64,000 nucleotides of DNA from Hafnia alvei (GCF_034424155.1 NZ_CP139992.1:2434012-2498011); one strand, 5' to 3'; shown: positions 9,044-18,967, counted from the first letter of the stretch. Numbers and translations are program-made. Notes: generated by a model from the sequence alone, not told the origin.

Positions 9044-9853
9044 CTATCGTCTAACAATCGACATGAGGAAATTCAGCAAGGCCTCGTTGACCCACTCGGG
9101 CTGTTCAAGCGTGCAAATATGTCCTGCCTGAGGGACAACAAGCTGCTTACAATTCAACATTTCAGCCATCAGATAGCCTTCTAACGGTGGTCTTGGTGCG
9201 TCTTGCTCACCGGTGATTACCAGCGCAGGCATCTTGAGCTCTTCCAGCAGCGGGCAGCTATCACCGCGACCAAAGATCATGCGGCCAAGCGGCACAATAC
9301 TTTGGCGTAAAACGGATTCGGATAGATTGCTTAGATGCTCAGCTAATGCCTCCAGCAGATGGGGCTCGGGTTCGCGGCGGAAAAACATGGGTGCGATTTG
9401 TTCAACTAACACTGCAGGTACTTTTCCCGCTGCATCAATCGCATTTAGCATGGCGTCATATTTCTTGAATGTGACTTCAGGCTCCAATCCAACAAAGGTA
9501 TCCATCAATACCAGCGCGCGCACGCGGTCGGGAACCATCGCGGCTAACTCTACGCCCCACATTCCGCCAACCGACAGCCCAACGACGGCAAATTCATTGA
9601 TATCCAGTGCATCCATCAGAGCCAAGTGATCGCTGGCTAAATCTTTCAGAGAACGTCGTGACTCCGGCAGTGGATCGGACTTTCCATGCCCCCATAAATC
9701 TGGCGCTATGACGCGAAAATGCTGGCTCAGCGCCTCTATTTGTGGCGCCCACATGTTGGAGTCAAACATATAACTATGACCAAGAAGCAGAGCAAAACCT
9801 TCACCGCGATCGATATAGTGCATTTGACGGTCGTTTACTTGGATAAAAGGCAT
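9044..9853 (-). CDS. Alpha/beta-fold hydrolase
   Basis: The 269-residue protein has the alpha/beta hydrolase pattern: LLLGHSYMFDSNMW oxyanion region at about 23-36, DLWGHGKSD at about 52-60, nucleophile elbow GLSVGG near residue 93, an acidic residue in VITGEQDAP, and the catalytic histidine in PQAGHICTLEQPEWVN near the C-terminus. A full Ser-Asp-His triad is therefore present. The family includes esterases, lactonases and peptidases; the substrate cannot be read from sequence. It follows ptrB on the same strand after the ptrB terminator, so it is probably transcribed separately. Confidence 0.8.
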   Translation of the reverse strand: MPFIQVNDRQMHYIDRGEGFALLLGHSYMFDSNMWAPQIEALSQHFRVIAPDLWGHGKSDPLPESRRSLKDLASDHLALMDALDINEFAVVGLSVGGMWGVELAAMVPDRVRALVLMDTFVGLEPEVTFKKYDAMLNAIDAAGKVPAVLVEQIAPMFFRREPEPHLLEALAEHLSNLSESVLRQSIVPLGRMIFGRGDSCPLLEELKMPALVITGEQDAPRPPLEGYLMAEMLNCKQLVVPQAGHICTLEQPEWVNEALLNFLMSIVRR

Positions 9854-9883
9854 TGGGGATCCTTGCGAATAGAAGAAAAATAC

Positions 9884-9932
9884 AAAAAAACCTATGCCGT
9901 AAGCGATATCACGCTCACAAGCATAGGTCTTA
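9884..9932 (-). terminator. Rho-independent terminator of ptrB
   Basis: On the minus strand ACCTATGC and GCATAGGT pair outside an inner imperfect stem (GTGAGCG with CGCTTAC), followed by TTTTTT. It begins five bases after the ptrB stop. Confidence 0.8.
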
Positions 9933-9936
9933 AAAT

Positions 9937-11985
9937 CTACTGATGAATACCGGCTAATGCCAGAATAAAGGCATATTCTAATGCAATATCTTCATAGGCT
10001 TTGAAGCGCCCTGATTTGCCACCATGCCCAGCATCCATATCCGTGTAGAGTAGAAGCTGGTTGTCATCCGTTTTCATCTCACGCAGTTTCGCCACCCATT
10101 TCGCAGGTTCCCAGTATTGCACCTGAGAATCATGTAGCCCAGTGGTCACCAACATATGTGGGTAATCCTGCGCTTTCACCTGGTCATAAGGGCTGTACTG
10201 CTTGATATAGTGGTAGTACTCAGCATCATTCGGATTGCCCCATTCGTCATATTCGCCCGTTGTCAGCGGAATAGATTCATCAAGCATCGTGGTCACGACA
10301 TCGACAAATGGCACCTGAGCCACGATACCGTGATACAACTGAGGAGCCTGATTCACAATCGCTCCCATCAGCAATCCCCCAGCACTGCCACCCATGGCGT
10401 AAACCTGTTTGGCATCGGCATATTTCTCATCAACGAGGTATTGAGTCACGCTAATAAAATCGCTAAAGGTGTTTTGCTTATGAAGCAATTTGCCATCGTC
10501 ATACCACTGTTGCCCAAGATCCGCGCCGCCGCGAATATGGGCAAGAGCAAATACAAACCCGCGGTCAAGCAAGCTTAAGCGGCTAACACTGAAAGCAGGA
10601 TCCATGCTGCTTCCGTAGGAACCATAACCATAGACCAATACAGGGTTGTGCCCAGCACGGAAGAGATCCTGTCGATAGACGATGGAAACCGGCACCTTCA
10701 CGCCGTCGTGAGCCGCCACCCATAACCGCTCGCTGCGATAAGCACCAGCATCAAAGTTTTTTACTTCTTGCTGCTTAAGCAACGTACGCTCACCCGTGTC
10801 CATATTGATTTGGAATACGGAGCTGGGCGTAGTCATTGAAGAATAGCCGTAGCGTAGCAGCTCGGTATCTGGTTCTGGGTTAAACGACAGCCACGTCATA
10901 TAGGTTGGATCATCGAAACGAATATGTTTCTCTTCACCGGTTTGCCAATTTATCTGACGCAGATTAGTTAATCCCTGCTCCCGCTCCTCAACCACCAGCC
11001 AATCTTTAAACAGGCTAAAGCCTTCAAGCATCACATCGTCGCGCGCGGCAATAATAGCCTGCCAGGTCTGTTCCTGACTTGAGGTAGATTGATAAAGACC
11101 GAAATTTTTCCCATCTTTATTAGACCGGATATAAAAGGTATCGCGGTAGTGATCCAAACTATATTCATGGTCGCGGCGACGCGCTGAAAATATCTCTGGA
11201 TTAGCATTAGTATCGTCAGCATCCAACAGCAAGATTTCAGAGGTTGTGGTGCTCGAAATATGAATCAGAATATATTTGTTAGAGATGGTCTTCTCTAAGC
11301 CAACGTAGAAAGTATCGTCAGACTCTTCATAGATCAGTTGGTCTTCAGCAACCGGTGTTCCTAAACGATGGCGATAGACCTGGTAAGGCAGCAGCGTTTG
11401 AGGATGTTTACGTACGTAATAGATTGTGGTGGAGTCGTTAGTCCACTCAAAGTGCCCCGCCGTATTGTCCAGAACTTCGTCGTACCAGCTGTTGTCGCTC
11501 AGACGTTTAATGCGAATGTCATACTGACGCCGAGAGAGAAAGTCCTCAGCGATAGCCATCAGTTGATTATCAGGGCTAACTTCAATGCCACCTAAAGCGT
11601 AGAAATCATGTCCCTCAGCGCGCTCATTGCTGTCGACGAGCAATTCCCAGGCGCTATTATCTGTCGCATCAGCTTTTTGTCTAACATACAGCGCATATTC
11701 CTGTTCAGGTTTATATCGCGACTGATATCGATAGCCGTTACGTTGATAAGGCACAGATTCGTCTTCTTGAGGAATACGCTCAACCATTTCATTAAACAGT
11801 TGCTCTCGAAGTTCTTCTTCACCGCGCATGCACGCCTGAGTATAGGCATTCTCAGCTTCAAGATAACTCAGAACCGCTTCGTTGCTGCGTTCATCGTCAC
11901 GCAGCCAATAGTAATTATCGATTCGTGTATCGCCATGCATTTCCATGACGTGCGGGTGTTTTGCTGCAATCGGTGCTTTCTTCAT
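9937..11985 (-). CDS. ptrB: Oligopeptidase B
   Basis: A cytoplasmic S9A serine peptidase that cleaves short peptides after Lys or Arg. The 682 residues comprise an N-terminal beta-propeller (about 70-400) and a C-terminal catalytic domain with [34 protein letters not shown], the nucleophile elbow [11 protein letters not shown], and the late Asp and His ([26 protein letters not shown]). Length agrees with E. coli PtrB (686). The gene order ptrB then yebF/yebG resembles E. coli, with an EAL protein in place of yebE between them. Confidence 0.95.
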   Translation of the reverse strand: MKKAPIAAKHPHVMEMHGDTRIDNYYWLRDDERSNEAVLSYLEAENAYTQACMRGEEELREQLFNEMVERIPQEDESVPYQRNGYRYQSRYKPEQEYALYVRQKADATDNSAWELLVDSNERAEGHDFYALGGIEVSPDNQLMAIAEDFLSRRQYDIRIKRLSDNSWYDEVLDNTAGHFEWTNDSTTIYYVRKHPQTLLPYQVYRHRLGTPVAEDQLIYEESDDTFYVGLEKTISNKYILIHISSTTTSEILLLDADDTNANPEIFSARRRDHEYSLDHYRDTFYIRSNKDGKNFGLYQSTSSQEQTWQAIIAARDDVMLEGFSLFKDWLVVEEREQGLTNLRQINWQTGEEKHIRFDDPTYMTWLSFNPEPDTELLRYGYSSMTTPSSVFQINMDTGERTLLKQQEVKNFDAGAYRSERLWVAAHDGVKVPVSIVYRQDLFRAGHNPVLVYGYGSYGSSMDPAFSVSRLSLLDRGFVFALAHIRGGADLGQQWYDDGKLLHKQNTFSDFISVTQYLVDEKYADAKQVYAMGGSAGGLLMGAIVNQAPQLYHGIVAQVPFVDVVTTMLDESIPLTTGEYDEWGNPNDAEYYHYIKQYSPYDQVKAQDYPHMLVTTGLHDSQVQYWEPAKWVAKLREMKTDDNQLLLYTDMDAGHGGKSGRFKAYEDIALEYAFILALAGIHQ

Positions 11986-12064
11986 TATCTACGCTTACCG
12001 CCTGTAATCTGATGCATGTAACTTAGAAGCGCTCGCCCAGAGATAACTCACGAAAGGGCAAAAA

Positions 12065-12952
12065 TTAACGCTTGTAGTCGACAGGAGATAACTCCCCTCT
12101 CTCTACATTATTATACGACCTGCGGATCTCGGTAAGCTGTTTACATACAATAAAAAAGTTTTTTTCATTCATCGGGCTAAAAAGGTAGTAGCCTTGCAGC
12201 GCTGGGCAACCTAGCGCCTCTAACGCCTTAAACTGCTCTTCGGTTTCAACATGCTCTGCTATCACGTTCATATTCAACGCATTGGCGATCAAAATAAGGT
12301 GCTCTACCAACATACAGGCATCGGGGTTTTGCATGGCATGGATCAGCTCGCCGGGAATTTTTATCTGCGTTAACGGCAAATCAGCGATCAAAGAAAGTAA
12401 TTGATAGTTATCTCCAAAATGGTCAACCGACAACCCACAACCTAATGCACGAAGCTTATGTAATTCCGTAATGATTAACGGATCGCTAAACAAATCATTA
12501 TCCCCGAGCAACTCAATGACTAACCTATTTGCTGGAATATCATAGCGCTGTAAAACATTACCAATCTGTTCACTGAATTCCGTCGTGTAAAGTTGAGCTA
12601 ATGGCAAATTGAATGACAATATTAAATCAGGGGATATTTCACGATGAACACGCTGCAACAGTTGGCAGACATTATCAGCAATCCAAAGATTCAATGCATG
12701 CATCAAACCAAAACGTTCTAAGGAGTCCAAAAAATCATAGGGCAAAAGTGTCCCCTGCTGAGGATGGCGCCAACGCACTAAGGCCTCAGCACCTAATAAA
12801 GTGCCATTAATATTGCATTGTGCTTGGTAGTCTAAATAAAATTCATGCTCAGTGAAGGCCGATTGCAACGCTGTTTGCAATGCCATCTCTAATTCCAAAG
12901 GAGAAACACTCTGGTCTAAAACACCCAAAATATTATAGTGCTTATTATTCAT
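12065..12952 (-). CDS. EAL-domain protein with a degenerate active site
   Basis: The 295-residue protein is a stand-alone EAL domain (about 20-265). EAL itself is intact (GAEALVRW, residues 54-61), as are Asn115 (SFNLPL), Glu147 (VIELLG), Lys198 (QIKIPG) and the AEHVE motif. However the DDFGTG motif of active phosphodiesterases reads D177-H-F-G-D-N, so the second metal-binding aspartate is replaced by histidine and loop 6 is altered. Such proteins are often inactive and act as cyclic-di-GMP sensors or protein partners. No sensory or membrane domain is attached. It lies alone between ptrB and yebF. Confidence 0.8.
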   Translation of the reverse strand: MNNKHYNILGVLDQSVSPLELEMALQTALQSAFTEHEFYLDYQAQCNINGTLLGAEALVRWRHPQQGTLLPYDFLDSLERFGLMHALNLWIADNVCQLLQRVHREISPDLILSFNLPLAQLYTTEFSEQIGNVLQRYDIPANRLVIELLGDNDLFSDPLIITELHKLRALGCGLSVDHFGDNYQLLSLIADLPLTQIKIPGELIHAMQNPDACMLVEHLILIANALNMNVIAEHVETEEQFKALEALGCPALQGYYLFSPMNEKNFFIVCKQLTEIRRSYNNVERGELSPVDYKR

Positions 12953-13529
12953 TTTGTTATCTAATTATTAATAAAATGATGCTTGATTTAACTGCATTCA
13001 GATTAGAATTCGCTAATCTCAAAACACTTAAATTACAATCCTAAAGAAATAGTGAATATTCTTACAGCCTACCAGCGAGTTCGCACATTAAAATGGCGGC
13101 CTATAGCTACCAAACATCACATCCATCGTAAAATAACACATGTGTGTATACTCGATGGCACACTCGGCCACGACATCAAGAGATAAATTACACCAAGCAA
13201 AACGAGAAGATATCTCAATAAGTCTTAAATTTCAAAAAGATAAGCTTTATCGTAAAACTATTTTACATTATATTCTCTGAAGTGAGAAACATACAATTTA
13301 GCACTTTTGCCCTAATAAGCAAAATTTTTAGACCATGATATCGAACTAAGTCAAATTCTCAGCTCAAGATATTTATTAGCTTAATATTTATAGTCAAAAA
13401 TGTTTCTTTGCGCCTCAGATTTTAAATCCATGTTCATCAGGACAATAACGGGAAAAATTTAATAGGAATAAGATTTATAACTGAGATTAATACATATGGA
13501 CTTTGTGGTTTTTCCTAAAAAGAAATTTT
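12953..13529. other. AT-rich intergenic stretch without a visible gene
   Basis: Almost 580 bases upstream of the degenerate EAL gene and downstream of the yebF terminator. I find no frame with a plausible start and ribosome site, no convincing RNA gene and no repeat. Confidence 0.4.
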
Positions 13530-13560
13530 AAAACCTCTTTAACTTTAATAAAGAGGTTTT
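13530..13560 (-). terminator. Hairpin terminator downstream of yebF, usable in both directions
   Basis: AAAACCTCTT and AAGAGGTTTT pair; both strands end in a short U run. Confidence 0.7.
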
Positions 13561-13580
13561 AGATGATACAAAAATAAGTT

Positions 13581-13940
13581 TTATTCTGGGTGGGAATATT
13601 CGAGTTTTCCAGCTTTGCAATCAACGTTAACGGTATAGTTTTTGTCAACTTTTGTACCGCGTACGGTGAGCTTAAGCACCCAGTCACTCCCCTTTTGGGT
13701 AACCTGATCCTGATTCACCCACACCACTGGCGTACTCGTGCCCAACAGTGCTTTATCATCAGCCCAGCGCGGAATTCTATTTTGTAAGAAGTCGTTCTTC
13801 ACCATCGTAGAAAGCTGAGTTGCTGTAGTTTGCTCACAGTTCGCAATGGTAACCACCCGCTGCTCACTTTGCTGAGCTTGAGCAACACCCGCTGAAAGCG
13901 CCAACGCTAATCCAGCCACACCTAACGTAATTTTGTTCAT
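13581..13940 (-). CDS. yebF: Secreted protein YebF
   Basis: The 119-residue precursor has a signal peptide (MNKITLGVAGLALALSAGVA, cut after AQA) and a mature domain matching YebF: NDFLQNRIPRWADDKALLG, the TVRGTKVDKNYTVNVDCKAG block and two cysteines (ANCEQ and VDCKAG) that form the family disulfide. E. coli YebF is exported to the medium through the outer membrane porins after Sec transport. I chose the ATG at 13940 because GAGG lies seven bases upstream; a TTG two codons earlier is the alternative. Its partner yebG lies nearby, with yqfB inserted between them. Confidence 0.92.
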   Translation of the reverse strand: MNKITLGVAGLALALSAGVAQAQQSEQRVVTIANCEQTTATQLSTMVKNDFLQNRIPRWADDKALLGTSTPVVWVNQDQVTQKGSDWVLKLTVRGTKVDKNYTVNVDCKAGKLEYSHPE

Positions 13941-14042
13941 TTTCAATCCTCATTTAGCTTTGGCGCAGAGATCTTCCCTGCAGCCGATGGCTATTCCATG
14001 ATATGAACGCACGCTCTGTGTGCCTGAACACGGCAAAGCGCG

Positions 14043-14351
14043 CTAACGTATGTGGAAACTAATCACATACAGTTCATTAAGCCCTGGATAAATCTCGCTG
14101 ATAACCTGCTTCAGCTCGTCCAGTGTCATATTCTCTTGCGCCGCATGAAGCTCTGTCAGTTCACTCATCAACACAGGGGTGACACTCTCAACTTCGATCG
14201 TGCAAAAATAGAACCCGTCTTCATAGCGACTCACGCTGAGCAACTCTCCTTTCTCGAAGTGAGATTCGCTGCTATCACGGATCGTGATGGTTTTCTTACC
14301 TGACAAAATATCAGCTTCAAAACGACGGTAAAATGTTATCTCACGTTTCAT
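14043..14351 (-). CDS. yqfB: N(4)-acetylcytidine amidohydrolase YqfB (ASCH domain)
   Basis: A 102-residue ASCH-fold enzyme that removes the acetyl group from N4-acetylcytidine. The catalytic residues described for E. coli YqfB (Lys, Thr, Glu) are present as Lys20 and Thr23 in GKKTITIRD and Glu73 in AAQENMTL. The remainder aligns without gaps ([16 protein letters not shown]). In E. coli yqfB is elsewhere; here it sits between yebF and yebG, 39 bases after yebG on the same strand, so some read-through from the SOS promoter is possible. Confidence 0.92.
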   Translation of the reverse strand: MKREITFYRRFEADILSGKKTITIRDSSESHFEKGELLSVSRYEDGFYFCTIEVESVTPVLMSELTELHAAQENMTLDELKQVISEIYPGLNELYVISFHIR

Positions 14352-14390
14352 TCTAGATCCAGAAAAGTAAATAATATGTGAACTAAAACA

Positions 14391-14696
14391 CTAGGCGGCG
14401 TTATCAATCGCAACTTTTACCTTTTTAGGCGTATTTTTTTCTTCGTCGCCTGCCTTTAGCGATTCAAGAGAGTTACCACGCAGCAGCAACGAAAGCTGAT
14501 CTTTATGCTCTGCAAGGTAAAAACTGAGCGATTCCAAAACGCCGTCTTCTAAATCAACAGATGAATCCGCCAGCCACTCACTCAAATTGTCTGCCAGATC
14601 CAGCATCTTATCGTAAGCATCGGCTTCTTTTTTACTGGCAAAGGTCATTTTTTCTACTCCATCACGAACTACCACGTACTGAATTTCAACGCTCAT
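14391..14696 (-). CDS. yebG: SOS-regulated protein YebG
   Basis: The 101-residue protein begins MSVEIQYVVVRDGVEKMTFA, the YebG family signature, and is acidic with a short basic tail (KNTPKKVKVAI). In E. coli YebG is induced by DNA damage under LexA control; its biochemical role is unknown. A near-perfect LexA box lies 14-34 bases upstream of the start. The start ATG has GGAGTGG immediately upstream. Confidence 0.93.
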   Translation of the reverse strand: MSVEIQYVVVRDGVEKMTFASKKEADAYDKMLDLADNLSEWLADSSVDLEDGVLESLSFYLAEHKDQLSLLLRGNSLESLKAGDEEKNTPKKVKVAIDNAA

Positions 14697-14710
14697 AAAC
14701 CACTCCGAAA

Positions 14711-14730
14711 TACTGTATATAATATCAGTA
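14711..14730 (-). promoter_or_regulatory. LexA box of yebG
   Basis: The 20 bases read TACTGTATATAATATCAGTA, that is CTG-N10-CAG with the full TACTGTATAT left half. This is close to the ideal LexA operator, so tight SOS repression of yebG is expected. Confidence 0.93.
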
Positions 14731-14795
14731 TATTTATTTTTATCTCTTTCTGCAAAATTGACAACGAGTAAAAGTGACGTTTAGACATAAAATGT

Positions 14796-15305
14796 TTAGA
14801 AATAGTAGAACATCGCCACTCGCTGAATAAGCCCTGCATTGCGTTCTTCCAGCAACGCGCGTTCTAAGAAAGGAAATTGCTCATCCCCCACCAGCGTAAA
14901 GCCGACTTTCTGATAGAAAGGCGCATTCCAAGGTAAATCGAGAAACGTAGTCAGTCCTACCCCGCTAAAACCACGCTGGCGGGCTGCAACTAAAGCGTGA
15001 TCAACCAGATAGTGCCCTATTCCGCGCTGGCTGAATGCGGGTAGCACATTCACCTCAGCTAAATGAGCAAATTCACCGATAACCTCGAGCATGGCAAAAC
15101 CAATAGGTTTCTCATTGCGGATGGCTACCCATAGGTTTTGCGCCTGGTGTGCCTGCAATAAGCGCTCAGCAGATAGCGTAGCATTGCGTAAAGATTCTGG
15201 GAGTCTGTCTGCGGGAAACTGTGCGGCGGCGAGGCGTTCCACTTCGGCTAACATCGTGAGATGCTGCAGTTCTGCGTACTGGAACGTTATGTTTTCATTA
15301 GTCAT
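14796..15305 (-). CDS. GNAT-family N-acetyltransferase
   Basis: The 169-residue protein has the GNAT core: beta4 strand AHLAEVNVLPAFSQRG followed by the acetyl-CoA pyrophosphate loop RGIGHYLVDHAL (Q/R-x-x-G-x-G/A), and the late GLTTFLDLPWNAPFYQKVGF segment with the conserved Tyr. It should acetylate an amine using acetyl-CoA; the substrate is unknown. It is transcribed alone, between the cold-shock gene terminator and yebG. Confidence 0.85.
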   Translation of the reverse strand: MTNENITFQYAELQHLTMLAEVERLAAAQFPADRLPESLRNATLSAERLLQAHQAQNLWVAIRNEKPIGFAMLEVIGEFAHLAEVNVLPAFSQRGIGHYLVDHALVAARQRGFSGVGLTTFLDLPWNAPFYQKVGFTLVGDEQFPFLERALLEERNAGLIQRVAMFYYF

Positions 15306-15339
15306 TGCTTGGTTCTATCCATTCTGAGGCTAAAATGCA

Positions 15340-15367
15340 AAAAACCCGCACTCGGCGGGTTTTGTCA
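15340..15367 (-). terminator. Rho-independent terminator of the cold-shock gene at 15388
   Basis: On the minus strand AAAACCCGCCGAG pairs with the GCGGGTTTT arm and ends in TTTTTTGC. Confidence 0.85.
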
Positions 15368-15387
15368 GCATGATAGTATCAGCTTAA

Positions 15388-15597
15388 TTACAGCGCAATA
15401 ACATCAGCCGCAGACGGGCCACGTGGGCTGTCCTGAATGGCGAATTCTACCTGCTGGCCTTCAGCCAGAGTTTTGAAGCCGTCACTCTTGATGGCAGAGA
15501 AATGGACGAATACATCTTTGGAACCATCAGCTGGAGTGATGAAGCCAAATCCTTTGCTTTCGTTGAACCATTTAACGTGACCAGTTTTCTTGCTCAT
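15388..15597 (-). CDS. Cold-shock domain protein (CspA/CspE family)
   Basis: A 69-residue single cold-shock domain with the RNP1 and RNP2 motifs KGFGFITP and DVFVHFSA. These small proteins bind single-stranded RNA and melt secondary structure. The sequence differs from the second copy in this window (CspC, 39157) in the N-terminus ([11 protein letters not shown]) and the tail ([14 protein letters not shown]), which is CspE-like. The paralogue name is left open. A long untranslated AT-rich leader precedes it, with AAAGGAAAG as ribosome site. Confidence 0.92.
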   Translation of the reverse strand: MSKKTGHVKWFNESKGFGFITPADGSKDVFVHFSAIKSDGFKTLAEGQQVEFAIQDSPRGPSAADVIAL

Positions 15598-16161
15598 TTA
15601 ACTTTCCTTTACTTAAAATTACTTGCCGTTAGGCATGGTAGACCCGTTTACTAACATAACCTAGACAAATCGTATCCTAACGCTCGGTTAATTAAACGCC
15701 CATTTAAGAATAGGCAGAAATATAAGCCGAATCATTAAGCAAACAAAAACGATATGATTACATCAGCATTTCAGGCGTCAGTATTAACGCATAGTTTCAT
15801 GCTCAGCGCAAATATTTCGTGGGTGATAGCCTTGTTTATAAATACTGTACGTACAGTCTGTTCTAATTCTATATATTGACAAATATTCGCCTATACAATA
15901 ATCAGCAACTAAAAAATAAATTGTTAATAATCAACAGAGTAAAAAAACACACCGTGCTTACATTATTTTTTATTAATACGCAAAAACATTCATAAATAAA
16001 ATAGCGACGTACATCACAAATATAACTATGATGTCGATAAAACAAACGAACAAGGCTTTGAATAACAGACTGAAATAAACAGCGCGTCGCTGTCATCTTT
16101 TTATTACACGAATATATAATGAACACAGGATCCGCAATCGACACTGCGGACCCCTTCATTA
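15598..16161. other. Intergenic region between cfa and the cold-shock gene
   Basis: About 560 bases. It should contain the cold-shock gene promoter and leader, and downstream of cfa an imperfect hairpin (GTCCGCAG with its partner GCGGATC, about 16128-16152 on the minus strand) that may end cfa. An 85-codon frame at 15902-16159 is low-complexity and looks accidental. Confidence 0.4.
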
Positions 16162-17313
16162 TCAGCGAGGAACACGAATTCCACCTTCCACACCTTTAGG
16201 GCTTAGAAGGACTTGCCAGAGTTGGATGTTTCTTGCTCTAAATGCTCCTGCACACGCATTAAGATAATAAGTGAACATCCGATAGAAACGATCGCTATAG
16301 TTGTCTTTAATTTCCGGCCAGCTTTTCTGGAATGCCTCAAACCAAGCCATCAATGTACGGTCATAATCGACGCCAAAATTATGCCAATCCTCCAGCACGA
16401 ACAAATCCTCACTGTTCGAAGCAATATGTGCCACCGACGGTAAACAGCCATTCGGGAAGATGTACTTATTGATCCATGGGTCGACGTTCAGGTCAGTCTG
16501 ATTAGAACCGATGGTGTGGAGCAAGAAAAGCCCATCTGGTTTTAGATTGCGCGCAGCCACTTCGAAATAGGTACGGTAATTTTTTGGTCCCACGTGCTCA
16601 AACATTCCAACAGAAGCAATACGGTCAAATTTTTCGTTTAAGTCTCGGTAGTCTTGTAGCAAAATCTCGACATCTAAGCCTGCACAACGTTCTTGCGCCA
16701 TTTTTTGCTGCTCAGCAGAAATCGTCACTCCTTTCACCGACACACCGTACTCTTTCGCCGCGAACTGTGACAATCCTCCCCAGCCACAGCCAATGTCCAG
16801 TAAGGTCATTCCCGGCTTCAGTTGCAGTTTTTCACAGATCATCCGCAATTTTGCCTGCTGAGCCTGCTCCAGCGTTTCTGCATCTTTCCAGTAAGCACAA
16901 GAATATTGCATATACGGATCGAGCATTCTGCTAAATAGGTCGTTACCCAGATCGTAGTGCTCTTTCCCCACTATCCATGCACGTTTCCGAGTCTGATAAT
17001 TAAAAATGCGAGCTGAAGCAATTCGTACAATATCACTGAAATGTTTCGGCAAATGCTCATCAAGTTCAGCGGCTAAAATGTGTTGGAAAAAGATATCTAA
17101 ACGATCACACTCCCACCAACCGTCCATATAGCTCTCGCCAAGCCCCAACGATCCCTCTTGCAACACGCGATGAAAGAACTCGGGGTTTTTGACGCGAATA
17201 TCCTGCGGTCGAGTCCCATTGATAGTAATTCCGGCCTGGCTTAGCATTTCCTCTGCAATTCTGTACCAATTGTCTTCTTTTAATTCTGTCTCAACAACAC
17301 ACGTCGAACTCAT
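16162..17313 (-). CDS. cfa: Cyclopropane-fatty-acyl-phospholipid synthase
   Basis: The 383-residue enzyme transfers a methylene group from S-adenosylmethionine to cis double bonds of membrane phospholipids. Visible motifs are the SAM-binding LLDIGCGWGGLSQFAAKEYG (about 172-191), SCAYWKDAETLEQAQQAKL, the EHVGPKNYRTYF active-site region, and the C-terminal NACAGAFRARNIQLWQVL. Length matches E. coli Cfa (382). The start MSSTCVVETELKEDNWY agrees with the family. It is divergent from purT, as in a rearranged neighbourhood. Confidence 0.96.
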   Translation of the reverse strand: MSSTCVVETELKEDNWYRIAEEMLSQAGITINGTRPQDIRVKNPEFFHRVLQEGSLGLGESYMDGWWECDRLDIFFQHILAAELDEHLPKHFSDIVRIASARIFNYQTRKRAWIVGKEHYDLGNDLFSRMLDPYMQYSCAYWKDAETLEQAQQAKLRMICEKLQLKPGMTLLDIGCGWGGLSQFAAKEYGVSVKGVTISAEQQKMAQERCAGLDVEILLQDYRDLNEKFDRIASVGMFEHVGPKNYRTYFEVAARNLKPDGLFLLHTIGSNQTDLNVDPWINKYIFPNGCLPSVAHIASNSEDLFVLEDWHNFGVDYDRTLMAWFEAFQKSWPEIKDNYSDRFYRMFTYYLNACAGAFRARNIQLWQVLLSPKGVEGGIRVPR

Positions 17314-17681
17314 GGTTCACTTTCTCCCCTATACCGCGCTAACCCTCCAGCTGCACGGCTATTGCTGTTTTAATTATTCAAAATTCAGTACCCAACAGGG
17401 ATTCACCCTCGCCGATAGCTGTATTTATCATACAATAGATTTATCATACAAATGAAATTTAACTTAATCAACCTGTGATAAGCCGATTGAACTGAGCAAC
17501 GTATTTTTTTGTCTGTTGTCTGCATCCAACCGAAACTCATATATAAATATAATTAATATCCTAAATAAATAATTAGCAACACATGTTATTTCACCCCTGT
17601 TTGACTGACCTATCGTATTCTTCAGTCCTGAGTAAAATTGGCAGCTCAACCTTATTTTCATGGTGCAAATTAAATCGAATT
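17314..17681. other. Divergent cfa/purT upstream region
   Basis: An AT-rich interval of about 370 bases holding the cfa promoter(s). Long untranslated leaders are known for cfa in E. coli, where small RNAs act on it; I cannot place such sites here by eye. No coding frame is convincing. Confidence 0.4.
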
Positions 17682-17682
17682 A

Positions 17683-17710
17683 CTGACACGCAAACGTTTT
17701 CGTATATACT
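17683..17710 (+). promoter_or_regulatory. purT promoter with PurR operator
   Basis: The 16 bases at 17688-17703 read ACGCAAACGTTTTCGT, one mismatch from the PurR consensus ACGCAAACGTTTGCGT. They occupy the spacer between a CTGACA -35 (17683-17688) and a TATACT -10 (17705-17710) with 16-base spacing. Purine repression of purT is the direct reading. Confidence 0.88.
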
Positions 17711-17746
17711 GCAACCGATTTTTTGCAAGCTCATAGGATGATGATT

Positions 17747-18925
17747 ATGTTGTCGATTGGAACTGCGCTCCGCCCACACGCCACTCGCGTCATGCTTTTA
17801 GGGTCCGGTGAATTAGGTAAAGAAGTGGCTATCGAATGCCAACGTTTAGGCATTGAAGTTATCGCCGTCGACCGCTATGCCGATGCGCCCGCCATGCAGG
17901 TTGCCCACCGTAGCTATGTGATAAACATGCTAGACGCTGAGGCCCTTAAAGAGCTGGTCGAGCGTGAACGCCCAGATTTTATCGTGCCAGAAATTGAAGC
18001 TATCGCCACATCGATGCTGGTTGCGTTGGAAAACGACGGACAAAAGGTCGTCCCATGTGCACGGGCGACCCAGCTCACCATGAACCGCGAAGGCATCCGT
18101 CGTCTGGCCGCTGAAACACTAGAGTTGCCCACCTCTCCTTACCGTTTTGCCGAAACAGAGGAAGAATTCAACGCAGCTACGCAAGAAATTGGTCTGCCGT
18201 GCATTATCAAACCTGTGATGAGCTCATCCGGCAAAGGCCAAAGCTTGATTCGCCATGCCGATGAAATGACTAGCGCGTGGCAATATGCCCAGTCTGGTGG
18301 CCGTTCGGGTCAAGGGAAAGTGATTGTTGAAGGTCTGGTGAAATTTGATTTTGAGATCACCTTACTCACCATTAATGCCTGTGATGGATTACATTTCTGT
18401 GCGCCAATTGGTCATCGACAACAAGACGGCGACTACCGCGAATCATGGCAGCCTCAGGCGATGAGCGACAACGCACTCGCGAAGGCTCAGGAGATCGCGG
18501 GTAAAGTCGTCACGGCTCTGGGGGGCTATGGACTATTTGGCGTTGAGCTATTTGTTTGTGGCGACGATGTCATTTTCAGCGAAGTATCTCCACGCCCACA
18601 CGATACTGGCATGGTGACGCTGATTTCTCAGGATCTGTCAGAGTTTGCACTGCACGTTCGTGCGTTTCTTGGTTTACCTATCGGTCATATTCGCCAATTT
18701 GGTCCCAGCGCCTCTGCGGTGATCCTGCCACGTTTGCACAGCAACGATGTCGTCTTCGAAAATGTGAAACAGGCACTGAAGCCACAAACGCAGTTAAGAT
18801 TGTTTGGCAAACCAGAAATCGATGGCACCCGCCGTTTAGGCGTTGCGTTAGCGTATGAAGAGACGATTGATAAAGCGATTGCGCTTGCCAAGCAAGTCAG
18901 CTGTTGTGTGGTAGTGAAAGGATAA
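17747..18925 (+). CDS. purT: Formate-dependent phosphoribosylglycinamide formyltransferase 2
   Basis: PurT makes formyl-GAR from GAR, formate and ATP in purine synthesis and is an ATP-grasp enzyme. The protein aligns end to end with E. coli Pur[53 protein letters not shown] (ATP loop), [21 protein letters not shown] and [19 protein letters not shown] chose the ATG at 17747 ([10 protein letters not shown]) with AGGA eight to nine bases upstream, which gives 392 residues, the E. coli length. Upstream TTG and ATG codons are less likely. Confidence 0.96.
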   Translation: MLSIGTALRPHATRVMLLGSGELGKEVAIECQRLGIEVIAVDRYADAPAMQVAHRSYVINMLDAEALKELVERERPDFIVPEIEAIATSMLVALENDGQKVVPCARATQLTMNREGIRRLAAETLELPTSPYRFAETEEEFNAATQEIGLPCIIKPVMSSSGKGQSLIRHADEMTSAWQYAQSGGRSGQGKVIVEGLVKFDFEITLLTINACDGLHFCAPIGHRQQDGDYRESWQPQAMSDNALAKAQEIAGKVVTALGGYGLFGVELFVCGDDVIFSEVSPRPHDTGMVTLISQDLSEFALHVRAFLGLPIGHIRQFGPSASAVILPRLHSNDVVFENVKQALKPQTQLRLFGKPEIDGTRRLGVALAYEETIDKAIALAKQVSCCVVVKG

Positions 18926-18967
18926 AACATCGGGCGCGGAAACGTCTCCGCGCCGCTTCATTACAGA

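Noticed and set aside
13141..13330. Possible small RNA in the gap before yebF
   Set aside because: AT-rich without a terminator hairpin or promoter I could defend.
15902..16159. 85-codon minus-strand frame downstream of cfa
   Set aside because: Low-complexity AT-rich DNA, no ribosome site; ends in a run of hydrophobic codons typical of random AT-rich frames.
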